Assembly (NCBI GenBank): GCA_033439295.1
Contig: JAVTLE010000011.1
Span: forward strand, 2,046,082-2,110,081
Direction of reading: 5' to 3'
From: Deuterostichococcus epilithicus
Taxonomy: Eukaryota; Chlorophyta; Trebouxiophyceae; Prasiolales; Stichococcaceae
DNA: 64,000 nt
Shown: positions 35,394-47,208 of the stretch, piece after piece
How positions within the stretch are numbered: position 1 is the stretch's first letter
How the letters are laid out: each line of letters starts with the position of its first letter
The notes under the pieces: generated by a model
Databases searched by the model: none
The model's input: only the letters and a program-made list of their open reading frames with translations
Told to the model about the DNA's origin: nothing
Position numbers and translations under genes: made by a program

Positions 35394-36832
35394 ATGCCCT
35401 GGCGGCAGACGGTGGTGGTGCTGATCGCGCTGGTTGCTGTCGCGGTGGCCGTGGTATCCGCGAACATTCGTAGCTCGCAACGCACCATCTTGCGAGGCGA
35501 TACGTTCGAAGACGACAGAGAGCAGTGGTGATGCCATGCCTACGTACCGTCTGCACATGCACTGGCCCAACACCCAATTGTTGACCCGCAAAGCAGTTGA
35601 TGTGATGTTTGAAGCCACTTAAACAGACAGACAGTCTGCTGCTGGTTTGAAACCCCGTCATCTTTCAGATGGCGATATCACTCAGGCATGGCGCTACCCG
35701 ACTTTCGCTTTGGAACTTTGCATTGACCATGGTCCACGTCCTCTCAAGATTGTTTCTCCGGAAACACAGTGTGCAGCGCTGCTGTGAGGCTTTTGAACAC
35801 CGTCTGCAAGCGACAAAATCCGCCCTGGCATGGCGGCAGCGCATGAGGTTGCTGTCCATGGCGTGACGGACGCCTGTCACCTTGTTGGATGCAGGTTTAA
35901 ATTTTCGGAGACGACAAACGAGGATGGTGAGCCGGTCGGGCTGTACGAGGCGATGATCCGAGCCAGAGCACCTGGCGCACTTCCAGGGCGCTCCTCCAGC
36001 CCGCCGCTGCACAGCCACAAATCGCAGCGGGAGTGTTTCAGTGTCAGGTGAGGAGCTGTTGTGCGCCGTTGCACCACCGGATCTTCACGTCCAGCTCTCG
36101 GTAACAAACATGAGCAGCAGCACAGCTGGCGCATACCGGTGGCAGGGCGGCGGGCTACGGGATAGATGCGTTTTGTACCATCGCAGCGCTCGCTTTTACC
36201 CTTCGTGTCGCAGGGAGGGGCAGGCTGTCTTCCTCTTGGACGGGAAGGAAATTCCGGTAGCTGGTTCGAACGACACAGAGTCTCGCCCTATCTGCGTCCA
36301 GCCGCGCACGCCGCATTCTTTCTGGAATGCCCTGGACGACGCAGACCTCCGAGTCGATGTCACATTGCAGCCGCCCGGCAACTCGGAGGCCTTCTTCCGA
36401 AGCCTGACAGGTGAGACGTTCGACATGCAGGCGAGGCATGTTGCCAGCCCAAAAGTCTGATGCAGATGGAATGGCAGCCCCGTGCGTGTGCGAGGCCATC
36501 ATGACCTGATCATGGCTGTGCATAGCTTGTGGCAGGTTTCGGCTGCATTGATATGGTCGAAAGATTCTGACGTTGCCGAAACTCTACTACAGAGAGTGCA
36601 CCCCTGCTGTGGCCGAAGCATGCTTTTTGCATGTTCAGGTTTCGGCAGGGACCAGGGCGGCTTCGACAAACTGAGCGCCCTGCAGATGATAGCCACCTTC
36701 GTCTCCGGCGGCGTCGTTCTGGAGGACATACCAAAGCCGGTGTGGTGGGTGCTGGAGAACTTCCTGGTGCCGTGGTTCATCGTCCCGGTGCTGGGCATCG
36801 AGCCGCTACCGCAAGAGTACACTGCATACTAG
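35394..36832 (+). CDS. Membrane-anchored cupin-domain protein, copy B
   Basis: Exons 35394-35527, 35895-36047, 36214-36410 and 36639-36832, phases 2, 2, 1, give 225 residues. The anchor is MPWRQTVVVLIALVAVAVAV; exon 1 ends TFEDDREQW. Cupin motif 1: GRSSSPPLHSHKSQRECFSV, with H-x-H-x4-E intact. Motif 2: CVQPRTPHSFWNALDDADLR, which keeps the His and Asn but has lost the Gly of the usual P-G turn. Exon 4: DIPKPVWWVLENFLVPWFIV then PVLGIEPLPQEYTAY. It is closest to copy A (both have LRVDVTLQPPGNS, GFGKDQGG or GFGRDQGG) although they are 13 kb apart and on opposite strands. Function unknown. Confidence 0.9.
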
Positions 36833-37530
36833 CTGTCACAGCGTAGTATAAGAAAGACTACGTTTCGGTGCTAGCTAGAGTGCCTGCCTAGCCGCCATCC
36901 GAGTTTGCTGCAGGTCAGCCACTGGCCGGTTTGCGTCATGTCCAGCCCTTCCTGCAGTATTTATTCCTAGCAGTCGCTCGTCTGACATCTTCGGAGAGCC
37001 CACCTGGGTGAATTGGATTGCATGGAAAATAGACAATACAGCTGCAGGTTTCGTCCGCCCTGCACGAGAGGCATCAGCAACAGTGTCGCGGCAGTTGCAA
37101 AACGAAGAATATTTCCGATTTTTTTTCACATGGTGACTTGCCAACAGCTGTAAACGCAATACCATGCCGCAAATCGCACATTCAGACATTGCCAGAGTCG
37201 TACAGCAATTCCAAGGCTGTGTGCCATCATTGGGGACACAGCGTCATCAATGCCACCGGTGCATCATCATCCAGAAAATGATGCCCGGCCTCACGGCCCG
37301 GACTGGCCCAAACCACCTCTGCCGGGTGCAGCATCGTTCGCAACAGCTGAATCCTGCTTGCCTGGTAAGTTCCCTCGTGCCGCCGGCACCCGCCGGTGGA
37401 TTTGGTGGTGTTGATTGCCTCTGCCCCGCTCTCTGCCCCGGCCGCCGCCGCGTTTGCTGCCAGCACCGGCACGGGCATCAATACTCCAGGATGGAAACCC
37501 AATTCATTTTGGTTTGCCTAACGCGACCTG
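36833..37530. other. Gap between convergent genes cupin B and YIPF6
   Basis: Contains the 3' ends of both genes and a relatively AT-rich stretch at about 36990-37160. Short frames here have no family signal. Confidence 0.5.
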
Positions 37531-39494
37531 CTACCGCACGAGCGCCAGCCAGCCGAGGGAGGTGTACAGGAGCAGCAGCGGGAAGACGGCGAGGGCCCGC
37601 CGCGCCGGCGGCACGCTGCCGCCAATAAAGGGCACCGCTGCCCAGGCCGCCCATGCGACCGCCGCCACCGTCACGATCCACCTGCCGGCGCAGGGCACCA
37701 CAGATGGTCAGCCGCCCGCCGGGATGCCACTCAGACTGCTCTTCCCAAACTGCACCTCGCCTGGGTCTGCCCTGAGCCTGTGGGCGCTCGGCCAGCAGGG
37801 CGGCCACGGCATGCTCGCTGGTGTGCACCGGACTGCTGCATCGTGCGGCTGCAGGGGGAGGCGCAACTCCGTAAACCAAACGTTTGTTGCTCGTCTTCCG
37901 CTCGAGGGAGAGGCGCCCACCTGACGACCCGTACTTTGACGAGCACCGACACGATGGCGGCGACGTCGATGGGGAAGAGGCAGTAGCCGAGCAGGCACAG
38001 CGCCTGGAAGAAGCCTATGTTGCCGCCCTGCAAAGGACCATCGCGAGTTGTGACAAAGGCTTGGTTCTGGAGCCGGCACAGGGCCAGGCACAGCGCCCAG
38101 AGGCAGCCCTGCATTTCCACCCTGTAGGGGGAGGAGTCACACGGCAAAACAGGGTTTTGCCAGGCAAGCAGGACCGCGGTGGCTCGTTGTGCTGCAGCAT
38201 GCAGACCAGGAAAGTCGCCCGCAGACGCGTGCCGGCAGGTGGCCAGTAAGCTCGCGGCGTGCACAGCCAGGGTGCAGCCGGCGGCGGGTTGTACACTCTG
38301 CAGGTTTCAGGGTCAAAGTTCCCGGGGCGCACCAGCAGCACCACGTTGACGGTGAGCACCAGGCTGCCGAAAGAGACCACCGCAAACACCACCTGCGGCC
38401 GCAGCGCCGTTGCAATCAGGTGCGTGATGATGCAATGCCGCTGGCGCCAGCAGAGGCTGAGCGAGTCAGGCGGCAGGGCCGCGACTGACAGGGTGCGAGC
38501 GCACACGCGTGCTGGTTCAGGCTGCACCTCAGCATTACGGCGCTGCAAGGCCAGTGTGGCATGCTTTCGTGCAGCGGAGGTTGGGGAAGTGGCGGCTGCA
38601 TACCGAGAAGACCGCTGACGGGGGGTCGTAGCCGATGGACAGGCACGCCGCCAGCACCAGCGTGAAGATCTGCGGGGGCCGCACAGGTCGAGCTGTCAAG
38701 GGACGACGCCAGGGGCATCCGAGAAGGGATCCCACCGCCTTGCCAAGGGCACGGCAAGCTCAGTGGCCCTGCCTGCCTGGGTCATCGGCTCGCCAGCCTG
38801 TGGCTGAGGTGCTCCGGCTGTTCAATGCATGCTCATCCCGGTCGCACGAGATGACATCATCGTGCGCGGAACAAGTGGCAGGGTGTGTGGCCGCATTGCC
38901 GCCCATCTCACAGACGCGAGAGTCCAGCAGGCTAAAGCGGCTGCTCTACCAAAGGCCACGGACAACGATTACTCCAAATGCAAAAATGTGTAGGACAAAG
39001 AACATGTAACAAACCCTGCGCACCATGGGTCCCCACAGGTCCCAGTTGCGCAGCGCCTGCGCCTGCTGCTCCCGGTCCGAGCCGAAGGGGAACACCACCA
39101 GCCGCAGGTTGAGGTATATTTGCTTCAGGTCGCGCGCGATGGTGTCCTGCGCAAGTCGACGTGGGTCAATGCCTGCATCAAGCGAGGTGGCTGCCACGCC
39201 TGTGTCCACCTGGCTGCACTGAGGCGCGGGCTCGCCCGGACTCCACAGTGCTCTGCTGCTGTCTCCTTTCACGAAACACGCCACATAGGAACTGTCTCCT
39301 GGATCCACGTGTTCAAGGCGTGTCCTCACCCAGAGGGGCTCGTCCAGCGTGTTTTGCGCGCCGCTGGCGCCAAAGCCGGCGGGCTCAGCGCCAAAGTCCG
39401 GCTGCCGCTGCTGCTGCTGCTGCCGCTGTGGCGCAGGCGCCGGCGGCGGCGGCGGCGCAGCGCTGCTGCTGGGCGCTGGCGACCCGTCCTCCAT
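37531..39494 (-). CDS. YIPF6: YIPF6-like Yip1-family Golgi membrane protein
   Basis: Six minus-strand exons, 39494-39330, 39146-39024, 38669-38604, 38392-38333, 38027-37921 and 37681-37531, join in phase to 223 residues, the usual length. The N-terminus is Pro/Gln-rich and cytosolic. QNTLDEPLW and DTIARDLKQIYLNLRLVVFP lead to the family hallmark NWDLWGPM. The Yip1 membrane domain follows: IFTLVLAACLSIGYDPPSAV, VVFAVVSFGSLVLTVNVVLL, GGNIGFFQALCLLGYCLFPI, WIVTVAAVAWAAWAAVPFIG and RALAVFPLLLLYTSLGWLAL. Five hydrophobic segments are visible. Yip1 proteins work in Golgi/ER vesicle traffic with Rab GTPases. Each exon break falls near the edge of a membrane segment. Confident assignment. Confidence 0.93.
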
Positions 39495-40763
39495 CTGGAA
39501 AAGCTGCGGGGGACACCAGGATGTGGAGGTTGTTGGATGCTTGTGTGCTTAGAGCCGCGCCGTCAGGGGGACATGCACAGGGCGTGTGGCGCGCCCGCAG
39601 CCGCGTGACGACTGCGCTCAATGTTGGCGCCGATACGCCCCACACGCCAGTGTTCCAAAGGGTTTTCACTTGCTGGGTCCGCCCTGGCTGGCCTGTCGTG
39701 CCGTACGCGAGGAGCACTCCAAAACAGGGCCTTCACGCCCTCCGGTGGCTCAACGCCAGCACGAGCGAGGTGATCCTGGCTCACCCTGTCAGTGTCTCGT
39801 TGGGACCAGGCTCCCCCCGGCGCCGGGCCCGCCATGTCGGCAGATCTTGCAGACGCCTGGACTTACACGATGTGCCGATGCCCACGCTTAGAGCTCTGGG
39901 TAACCTCTGGTTCAGGCAAGACACACCAGATCGTTGACTTGTGAAGCCGCAAGTGCCTCGAACCCTGTTTGAATCGCCTGCAGCAGTCGCAAAGGTGTCT
40001 GTTATGTCGATCAGCAGCTGCAGATGATTTATATGGAAGGCCGGAAAGTTTTAAGCGTGCACAGTCGCCCTCCCGCCAACGTGTGCTAACCTAACGCACT
40101 TGGCCTAGCCTAATCCCCGTTACGTTACATCTCCAAGAGAAAAAGAGGTGTCGGAGGGAGATCCACCTGTGTGGACACTGTATGGCGTGCTCTGCCTACA
40201 GAGCACAGCCACAACCGTTGTGCAAATGCAATCAAAGCCTCTTGAAACATTACAAGCTGCGGTATCCAAGGCCGCAACAGAGCCGTAAGATCGGGGGGTG
40301 GTCCCTTCTTTCCCCTCACTCACCAGCCAGTTGCAGCACCTCTCAGGGCAATCGCAGCTGACCTGATGCGGAGTTTCAGCTAGACCGAAGCCCGATGCGC
40401 GTGTCTCTGTCGCGTGACTCGCCAGCAAGCACACAGTCACCACACGAACGCCACTGAGCTTTGGGGGTACTTCCTATCAGCTTACCTCGGCGCTCCGAGT
40501 GGTTCCAGCCTGACAGCTTTAGCCTTTCTTAAAGATCGACCGCAGCCGCTGAAGGGGAGCTCGGCCCTGCTGGGGCTGTAGGTCTTCAGTATGGTGCGCT
40601 CGGCAGAGGTGAGCATGTTGGGCGTACTGCAGGCCAGACCATATGCACCCTGCGCGTGAGCATGCGCCCGTGTAGCACCTGAGATGATGCAGCGGCGATG
40701 TTGACAGCCGTCCATGGACACTGCATCCCCATCTGCTCATCCGCACGCTTGTGCTAGCGGCTG
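39495..40763. other. Divergent intergenic region
   Basis: 1.3 kb between the starts of YIPF6 (minus) and the Pro/Ala-rich gene (plus); both promoters should be here. A degenerate run of CCTAA-like words lies at 40080-40125. No coding signal was accepted; the plus frame 39161-39937 overlaps YIPF6 exon 1 and is a shadow. Confidence 0.45.
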
Positions 40764-43700
40764 ATGCACATCAAACTTGGGTTTGGTGGCGTCGCACACG
40801 ACGTATCGCTGCTCACGCAGGCGGGAGCCGGAGCGGAGGATGGGGACACGGACAGCAACCAGGTCGGCAGCTGGGTCACCACGCAGAGTGAGACGCCCTC
40901 GCAGCGGGACCTGTCGAGGGACACAGAGCATGTGCCCAGTCTCACTCGGGTGCGACGCGCCTCACGGGCCTGATCTTTGCTGGTGCGGTGTCGTGGCCTC
41001 AATGATGGGTTTTCATGCAGGGTTGCTGCGTATATTCTGCTGCCGATGCTCGACTGATGATGTAATAACGGTGTCACATGTGATGTAAACCCAGGGCTGC
41101 CAGCCCGGCTTCTCAATGAAAAAGTAAGCCGGCTGATGTGCCAACATGTTGCTGAAACTTTGGGTTGCGGCCCTGGTGCAGACCGGCGAGCCGTCGGGCG
41201 ACGTGTCGCACGCACCCGCAAGGTGGCGCGGCGCGGCCGCTGTCGCGGCTCCCCGCCAGGCCACACTGCAGCCGCCGCAGCCACAGCCGCCACATCCGCA
41301 GCCTCCGCAGCCGCCGCAGCCGTTACACATCCCGCTGCCTCAGCCGACGGCAGGCGCCGGCGCGCTGCCGGTGAACGAGGACTGGTGTCTCGCGGAGTAC
41401 GGCGACGGGCGGCGGGAGTGGGTTCGGCGGCTGCAGCTCGGCGGCGGCGCCGCGGCCCCTGCCGGTTCATCCGGCGCTGCGGCACCTGAGGCGGGTGGCC
41501 GGCAGGCGTGGCGGACGGCAGCGCCAGGCGGTGCCGGACTTCGCAACTGGGGCGAGGCCCCGGTCGAGGACAGCATTCCGCTGCCGGACGCGGCCTCGGC
41601 GGGCGGCGGCGGGTCGGCACAGCCTGCGGCATCGGGAGACTCAGGCGCCAGCCACAGTAGTCCTGTGCAGCACAGCGGCAACGGAGGTGGCGGGAGGTCT
41701 CGGCCAGGGGCCGAGATGCTGGCCTTGCCGGCGGCGCAGCCTCGTCATGTGCACAGCGGGGGGTTGGCCGCCTCACACGGTGGCGGCAGCGGCACTGCTT
41801 GGGGAGGCAGTGACCAGCCGGGCAGAGAAGCGCCCGGCGCATTCGAGGCCGCGCAAAGAGGCACAGCGGTAGCGTTTCCCTGCTCGGCTGCAGCGTGTCA
41901 GGCGCCGCAGCCTGCGCCGCCGCTGCCGCAGGAGCGCCCGCCGGTCGCATATGATGCGGGTGTTTTGGCTGACGACCCTGACGAGAGCATCGCGACAGCC
42001 AACTTGGAAGGTAGAGAACCTTTCCGAGCCGACTCTGCTCAAAACCACTTGTGACGAAAGCACCATGCGCTGGAGATGAGGCGAATCTCGGAGCACCTTG
42101 AACTCCCTTTTGCAAAGCATGTGCCTGCTTTGCTCTGGAGCAGGGCAGCCTCGCTAGATGATGGTGCCCTGTTTGGTATGAGGCAACAACAGCGCCATTC
42201 GGCCGCAGCCGCTGCACTTGCTAGTCCGTAGTCCACGCCCGCCCAGCTCGGGGATGGTGTCTGTGCTGCACTGCTATGGTTCAAGCGGAGTTTGGTGTTC
42301 CTGTGCATTTGCAGAGATAGTGAAACGAGCTGCGGCAGCGTGCCCCGCCACGCAGCAGCTGCCGGGCGGCGATGCCACGCCGCCAGTGACATGCGGGGCA
42401 GCCACGGGCTTCGCCACACCTGCTCGCCTTGGCGCGATTGCCGGGCAGCCCGGCCCGCCACCGCCCAGCCTGCACGCGGGCGCGACCGATGCTGCGGCCG
42501 CGCTCGCCGGCGATGGCACGCCCTCGCAGCAGTCGCAGCAGATGGGCGCGCCGCCAGGACTGACACCCGGTCAGCCCTGCACTCCAGGCAGGATCCCCTC
42601 GTCATGCCGAGCGTCGCCATGCCAAGACCCCGGGGAACGGGGCTGTCATTCCGTCACCGCCTGTCTGCACCAAGCAGCTGACGACAGAAATCAGGTTGTG
42701 CCGAAGCTGTCGCACCTGCACTGGAGCAGTCCTGCGAGACAGGGTCGATGATCGGGCACCGAACCCAAGCCGGCCGGCTCATGTGTTGCGCGCAGGCGCG
42801 CCAGGCCGCATCATCTATGGCCGCGGAGCAGCCGCGGCACCGCCGGGCGGCGGCAGCCGCTTCGTGTTCGAGGGCAGCCCGCTGGCGTGGGTGCGCTATG
42901 CGCAGCCTGCAGACGCCAAGGCAGGCCTGCAATGCTCCATCTGCGGGGCTGTGGTCGAGTGCGCACTCACACTGATGAACACCGCACTGAGCCAGATTTG
43001 CCATTGGTGCCGGACCAACGTGTCTGCTGCCCTGTCTGCAGATGTCGCAGCAGGTGTGTGATGCACACCCAGTCTGCAAGGAGCGGGGCTGCCTCCCGCC
43101 GCCGTGACGGCGGCATGTCTCCACGAAAGCGTGTCCGAGCAACAATTCTGGCAGCCGCCCCAGAGCAGCTGCAGTGTGGATGCTCTCGAATGCAGCTCGG
43201 AAAGCGCTCACGCTGTGTCCATAAATGGTATCAGGATGTGCGTTCCGGCAAAGCCCAACAACATCGACGTTCGATGCTGCATTGACAGCCGCTCACTGGT
43301 GCTCCCGCAAACAGGGCGTGCTCGTGCGGCCAGCGCTGCTGGCCGCTCCACCGCGTCAACTGCGACATGGCGCGGCGCCCGGCGGAACGCAAGGCCTCGC
43401 ATGCCGCCTGCCTGCTGCGGGTGCGCAGTCTTAAAACCTTGCTTCACCTTGCGGCTGTTTCAAGTTGCGTGCATTCATCTGCCGTCTGCCAGCAGCCTTG
43501 CTGGGAGCTGCTGTGTAGCACGCCAACTGACAGCTTGGGGCAGCGGGTTCTGGTGCGTGTGCAAGCTTCCCGAGCTGCCGCGGTCCTGGTCGACCCGCCC
43601 TGCTGCAGTTGGACGACACGATTTGTCCAACCGTCGGCCCTTGGATCTGGCCCGTGTCCCGCTTGGGTCAAGCTGTGCATGTTGCCCGGGCCAGCTGCAT

Positions 43701-44449
43701 CAATGGGCCAGATGTAGGTGGCCACTTTGCCTGGATGGTCTAGACAGTATTGGCCCAGCCAGAGAGGCGCACGAACATTGAACATGCAGGCGGAACACCT
43801 CCGCCGTTCTGCTTTGCCGATGCCAGAGACCTTCGTCTTGATGCAGCTCGCACGCCGTGCAGGAGGCAGGCATCACGCTGGCGGACGCTGCGGCGGCTTC
43901 GGTCCCGAGCGGCTATGCGACACCGCAGGTGAATAGAACGTGGCACATCAGGTCGACGCGTGCAACCCAAACCTGCTTCAGCACCGTCACACATGTTCAG
44001 TGATGCCAGTCACAACAAGGGCATCACATTATGTAGACTGCTCAACGACACCCTCATCCGCCCTTCGTCCCAAACTTGTGGGACCGGCGCATTCAACCTG
44101 GGAGCCCAGCCCTGGCTGCTTTTCACAGTCAGTTCGGGCTGATGTTGGGACCCTACACTCACCGGTTGCCTTCACCCTGATGCAGGCCCCAAGCACGCCA
44201 GCCTCGCAGCACACGCCGCCGCCCCCGCCGCGAAAGCCCGCCAACCAACGACCTGCTGCATTTCGCCAGCAGGACCCCGTCACGCCTGGATCCACTGTTG
44301 CGCCCGGACGTGGCGGCGGACCGACTGGCGGGACCGCTGGGACCGATGCTGCGGTGGCCCCACCGGCAAAGCGGCGACTCTGTTTCGGCCCAGACACCTC
44401 TGGAGGAATCTCCGAGCCACCTGGCCCTGGGTCGCGGCCACGATCGTAG
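40764..44449 (+). CDS. Pro/Ala/Gly-rich protein of unknown function
   Basis: Plus-strand gene with exons 40764-40949 (MHIKLGFGGVAHDVSLLTQA), 41182-42011, 42315-42569, 42796 to about 42950, one near 43318-43430, about 43861-43928 and 44184-44449. The first four junctions agree in phase. Exon 2 begins TGEPSGDVSHAPARW, runs through a PPQPQPPHPQ tract and has one ordered-looking piece, NEDWCLAEYGDGRREWVRRL. Exon 4 reads IIYGRGAAAAPPGGGSRFVF then EGSPLAWVRYAQPADAKAGL, followed by a CSICG pair. The last exon is Pro-rich and ends PPAKRRLCFGPDTSGG and a short tail. KRR near the end could be a nuclear signal. In exon 5 one frame gives a Cys/His pattern like half a MYND finger, another an Ala-rich frame; I could not decide. 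No family recognised. Confidence 0.55.
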
Positions 44450-44909
44450 TGCCCTGGCTAGTAGCAGCGGTAAGTCCGCGACTTCGTGGTCCATGCCATG
44501 CGCCACGCCCGCCAGAACCACAACGCAGGGTCGGGGTACTCAGCAAGCGAGGCTGTTGAGCCCTCGACTGTTGAGCCCTCGCCGATGCACACGTTGTTTA
44601 CCGGAAGTGTGTTGGCGTTGGTGTGAAAACCGCAGAAAGCCGTAGGACCTGCATTGCCTTCCGCCGCATCAGTCATCAACGGAGCCAGGACTTTGAACAC
44701 ACCTCCTGGAACGGAATCGAAATGGATTTTTGCCGTACGTACGTGTCCGTACACATATGAGCCCTGTGGCGCGCGATCTCGCGAAATGGCGCTATCGATG
44801 TGTATCCATTGACGGCTAACGTTTGCTGCAGCAGTCTGTGGGTTTGCAGGACCAACGCTCGGGGCATTTCAACACGCGCTACTTCAGACGAGCCAATCCG
44901 AAACTGAAC
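44450..44909. other. Intergenic region before cupin C
   Basis: Between two plus-strand genes. Should hold the 3' end of the first and the promoter of cupin copy C. No coding signal. Confidence 0.5.
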
Positions 44910-46400
44910 ATGGTCCAAGGCAAGCCCATCGCTGCGCTGCTGGCTATTGTGTTCGCCGCCTTGGTGGGACACACTCGACTAGCAAACCAAAGGCAGTCCC
45001 GCACGGTCCTCAGGGGTCCAGTCTTCGAGGACACGAAGGACCACACAGGCGAAAGGTGCGAGCACCAGGCAAAGGTTCCATCCACGTGCGCCACCGGCTT
45101 GCAGGGCTGTAAGCTGAACGCACCGGGCGTTGACGACACGGCTGAACGATTCGACTACTGCATCGCACCCTTTCCTTGGCTGAAATGAAGCGGCCACAGT
45201 GGCGGCGCCGCGTGATGGCGAATGCCGAGGCATGCCAGACGCCCAGCATCGCGTGCACGCAGAGGCAGCCGCAAAGGCAACCTGTGCATGTCGCGTGTCC
45301 GGCCTGACATCAGCGACGGATCCAGCGCTGAGACGCGCGGCGTTCCAGGAACCCGTGCTGCGCACTTGCGAGCTCGCCCTGCTGAGTGCCCCGGGCGCCA
45401 CGTGCTCGCAGGAGGAGCTTCAGCTATACTACGAACGCGCCAGGCGAGCCCAAGGTGGTCATGCACGTGCTGATCAGGCCGGGCATCGAGGGCGCGCTGC
45501 CCGGGAGGTCCGCCAGCCCACCGCTGCACACGCACACTGTGCAGACCGAGTGCTTCACAGTCAGGTGAGCGTGGCGCCGTTTCCTGGCAGCTCACGGCAG
45601 AACCAGGGCAGATCGCTGCCAGAACCCGGGCACATCGCTGGCGCCTCCACCGCGAGGGTTGACAGCGGCAGCGGCGGCAAGGTCTGCAGCGAGCATGACA
45701 GCGCCGCCGCATGGCTGCCCCTGAGCGCACTGTCATGAGGATGCGGCAGCAGAGTGTCCCCGTGAAGGAGCCGCGGAACAGTCCCGTTTCAGGATGCTGA
45801 TCACCCAGCCGCCACCGCCAGGGAGGGCTCCTTCGCCTACGTCGTCGACGGCGTCGAGGGCGCGATCCACAGCGGCAGCGCGGCGGCGGCGGAGCCGGTG
45901 TGCATACCCCCCACGGTGCCGCATACCTTTTGGAACGCGCGCAACGACACAGATCTGCAGCTGGACATATCCCTGGAGCCGGCACTCAATGCAGAGTCGT
46001 TCTTCCGCACCCTGACGGGTAAGGCGGTTCCCTGTAGAACCTCAGAATTGAAAACACTCTTTCACCCTGCTGTGCGTACTGCATCCCCAAGCCGACAGGC
46101 AGCAGCGTCTTGATTCGAGTTGCTGCAGACGGTCGTATGACGGTCGCATGACACTGCTGAGGATGAGACACAACGTGGTGATGCGCAGCTGTTGTGCCCC
46201 GTGCAGGGCTGAGCCTGGACATGGGCGGCCTGGCGCACGCAAGCCTGCCGCAGCTGCTGGCGACCTTCGTGGCCGGCCACGTGACGATCGCGGACATGCC
46301 GCGACCGCTGTGGTGGGCCGTCGAGCGGGTCCTGGTGCCCTACTTCATCGTCCCGGTGCTGGGCGTGGAGGCGCTGCCAAAAGAGTACAGTGACTTTTAG
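44910..46400 (+). CDS. Membrane-anchored cupin-domain protein, copy C
   Basis: Exons 44910-45055, 45424-45564, 45822-46018 and 46207-46400, phases 2, 2, 1, give 225 residues. The anchor is MVQGKPIAALLAIVFAALVG; exon 1 ends VFEDTKDHTGE. Motif 1: GRSASPPLHTHTVQTECFTV, metal ligands intact. Motif 2: CIPPTVPHTFWNARNDTDLQ. Exon 4: DMPRPLWWAVERVLVPYFIV then PVLGVEALPKEYSDF. Exons 3 and 4 have exactly the lengths seen in copies A and B, while exon 2 is 12 bases shorter. This copy is the most diverged (LQLDISLEPALNAESFFRTL against LRVDVTLQPPGNS in A and B). Confidence 0.9.
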
Positions 46401-47208
46401 AGCAGCACTTAATTGTTCGGATATGGGCTGGACAGGGAAGGGACAGTGGGTCCTGTTTTGCACCAGCCGAAGGCACTGCGTTGCCAGTGGCCGCTTCCTG
46501 GCGGCCTCAACTGTGTTGCATTGTGTTTGGCGCCCGATGACATTTCCAGATGTCAGCAGGCGGCTTGCAAGTTGGGCAGTGAGTCCAGCGACAAGCTCAA
46601 ACTGCGGAACAGCCTCTGAGTGATTGATGTTTGCACCCTAGCGGCAGCCACAACTGCTGTTGAACCTCTCTCGTTCGTGCTGGAAGATGAAAGCCAACAT
46701 CGGTCGTCTCACGACACAAGTATATCCGCAGCTTGCAGCAGAACTCTGCCCGATGGTCAAAGCACAAGTGTGTAGTGCAACCACCCAGAGTGGCGGACAG
46801 TTTGCGGTATTTCGGTGTATCGCAGCTGCAAATGTGACGAGCTTTGCCGGCAATACTAGTTCAACTGGCGTGTCCAGAAGTCATTGATGTCACAAGCGTT
46901 CGAGGCCCTACAAACCCAGGCGCCGTCCGTTGCAGCGCTGCCGGCCCGTGCACGCCCCCGCGACGTGCTGCACGCTGCCACATGCACTGAGGCGGTGCTC
47001 TGAGGCAGTGAGCAGAAGTGTCCCATGGGCTCACGAGCCTCCGCCCGGCCCTCGCTCGAGCACAAAGCAGAGGAGCGAGGAGTTTCTTTTGCGGCTTCGA
47101 CCCCGCCGACTGGCAAGCCGTGCGTGCGCAGCTCTCTGCAGCAGGCTGTCGAGCACGCTGCTGCAACGCCAGCCGCAGCTTCCGTGGCGCCGGCTCGGAG
47201 ATTCTGCT
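46401..47208. other. Gap between convergent genes
   Basis: Between the stops of cupin copy C and the DUF4864 gene. The 450-residue plus frame that starts here (46930) runs antisense through the DUF4864 exons and is a composition artefact. Nothing else seen. Confidence 0.5.

Noticed and set aside
40080-40125. CCTAA-like words as an interstitial telomere
   Set aside because: The words are irregular, with no run of exact units.
42930-43390. Possible MYND zinc finger (CSICG, then CGQRCWPLHRVNC)
   Set aside because: The two halves lie in exons whose join I could not phase, and the second half has an equally plausible Ala-rich reading in another frame.
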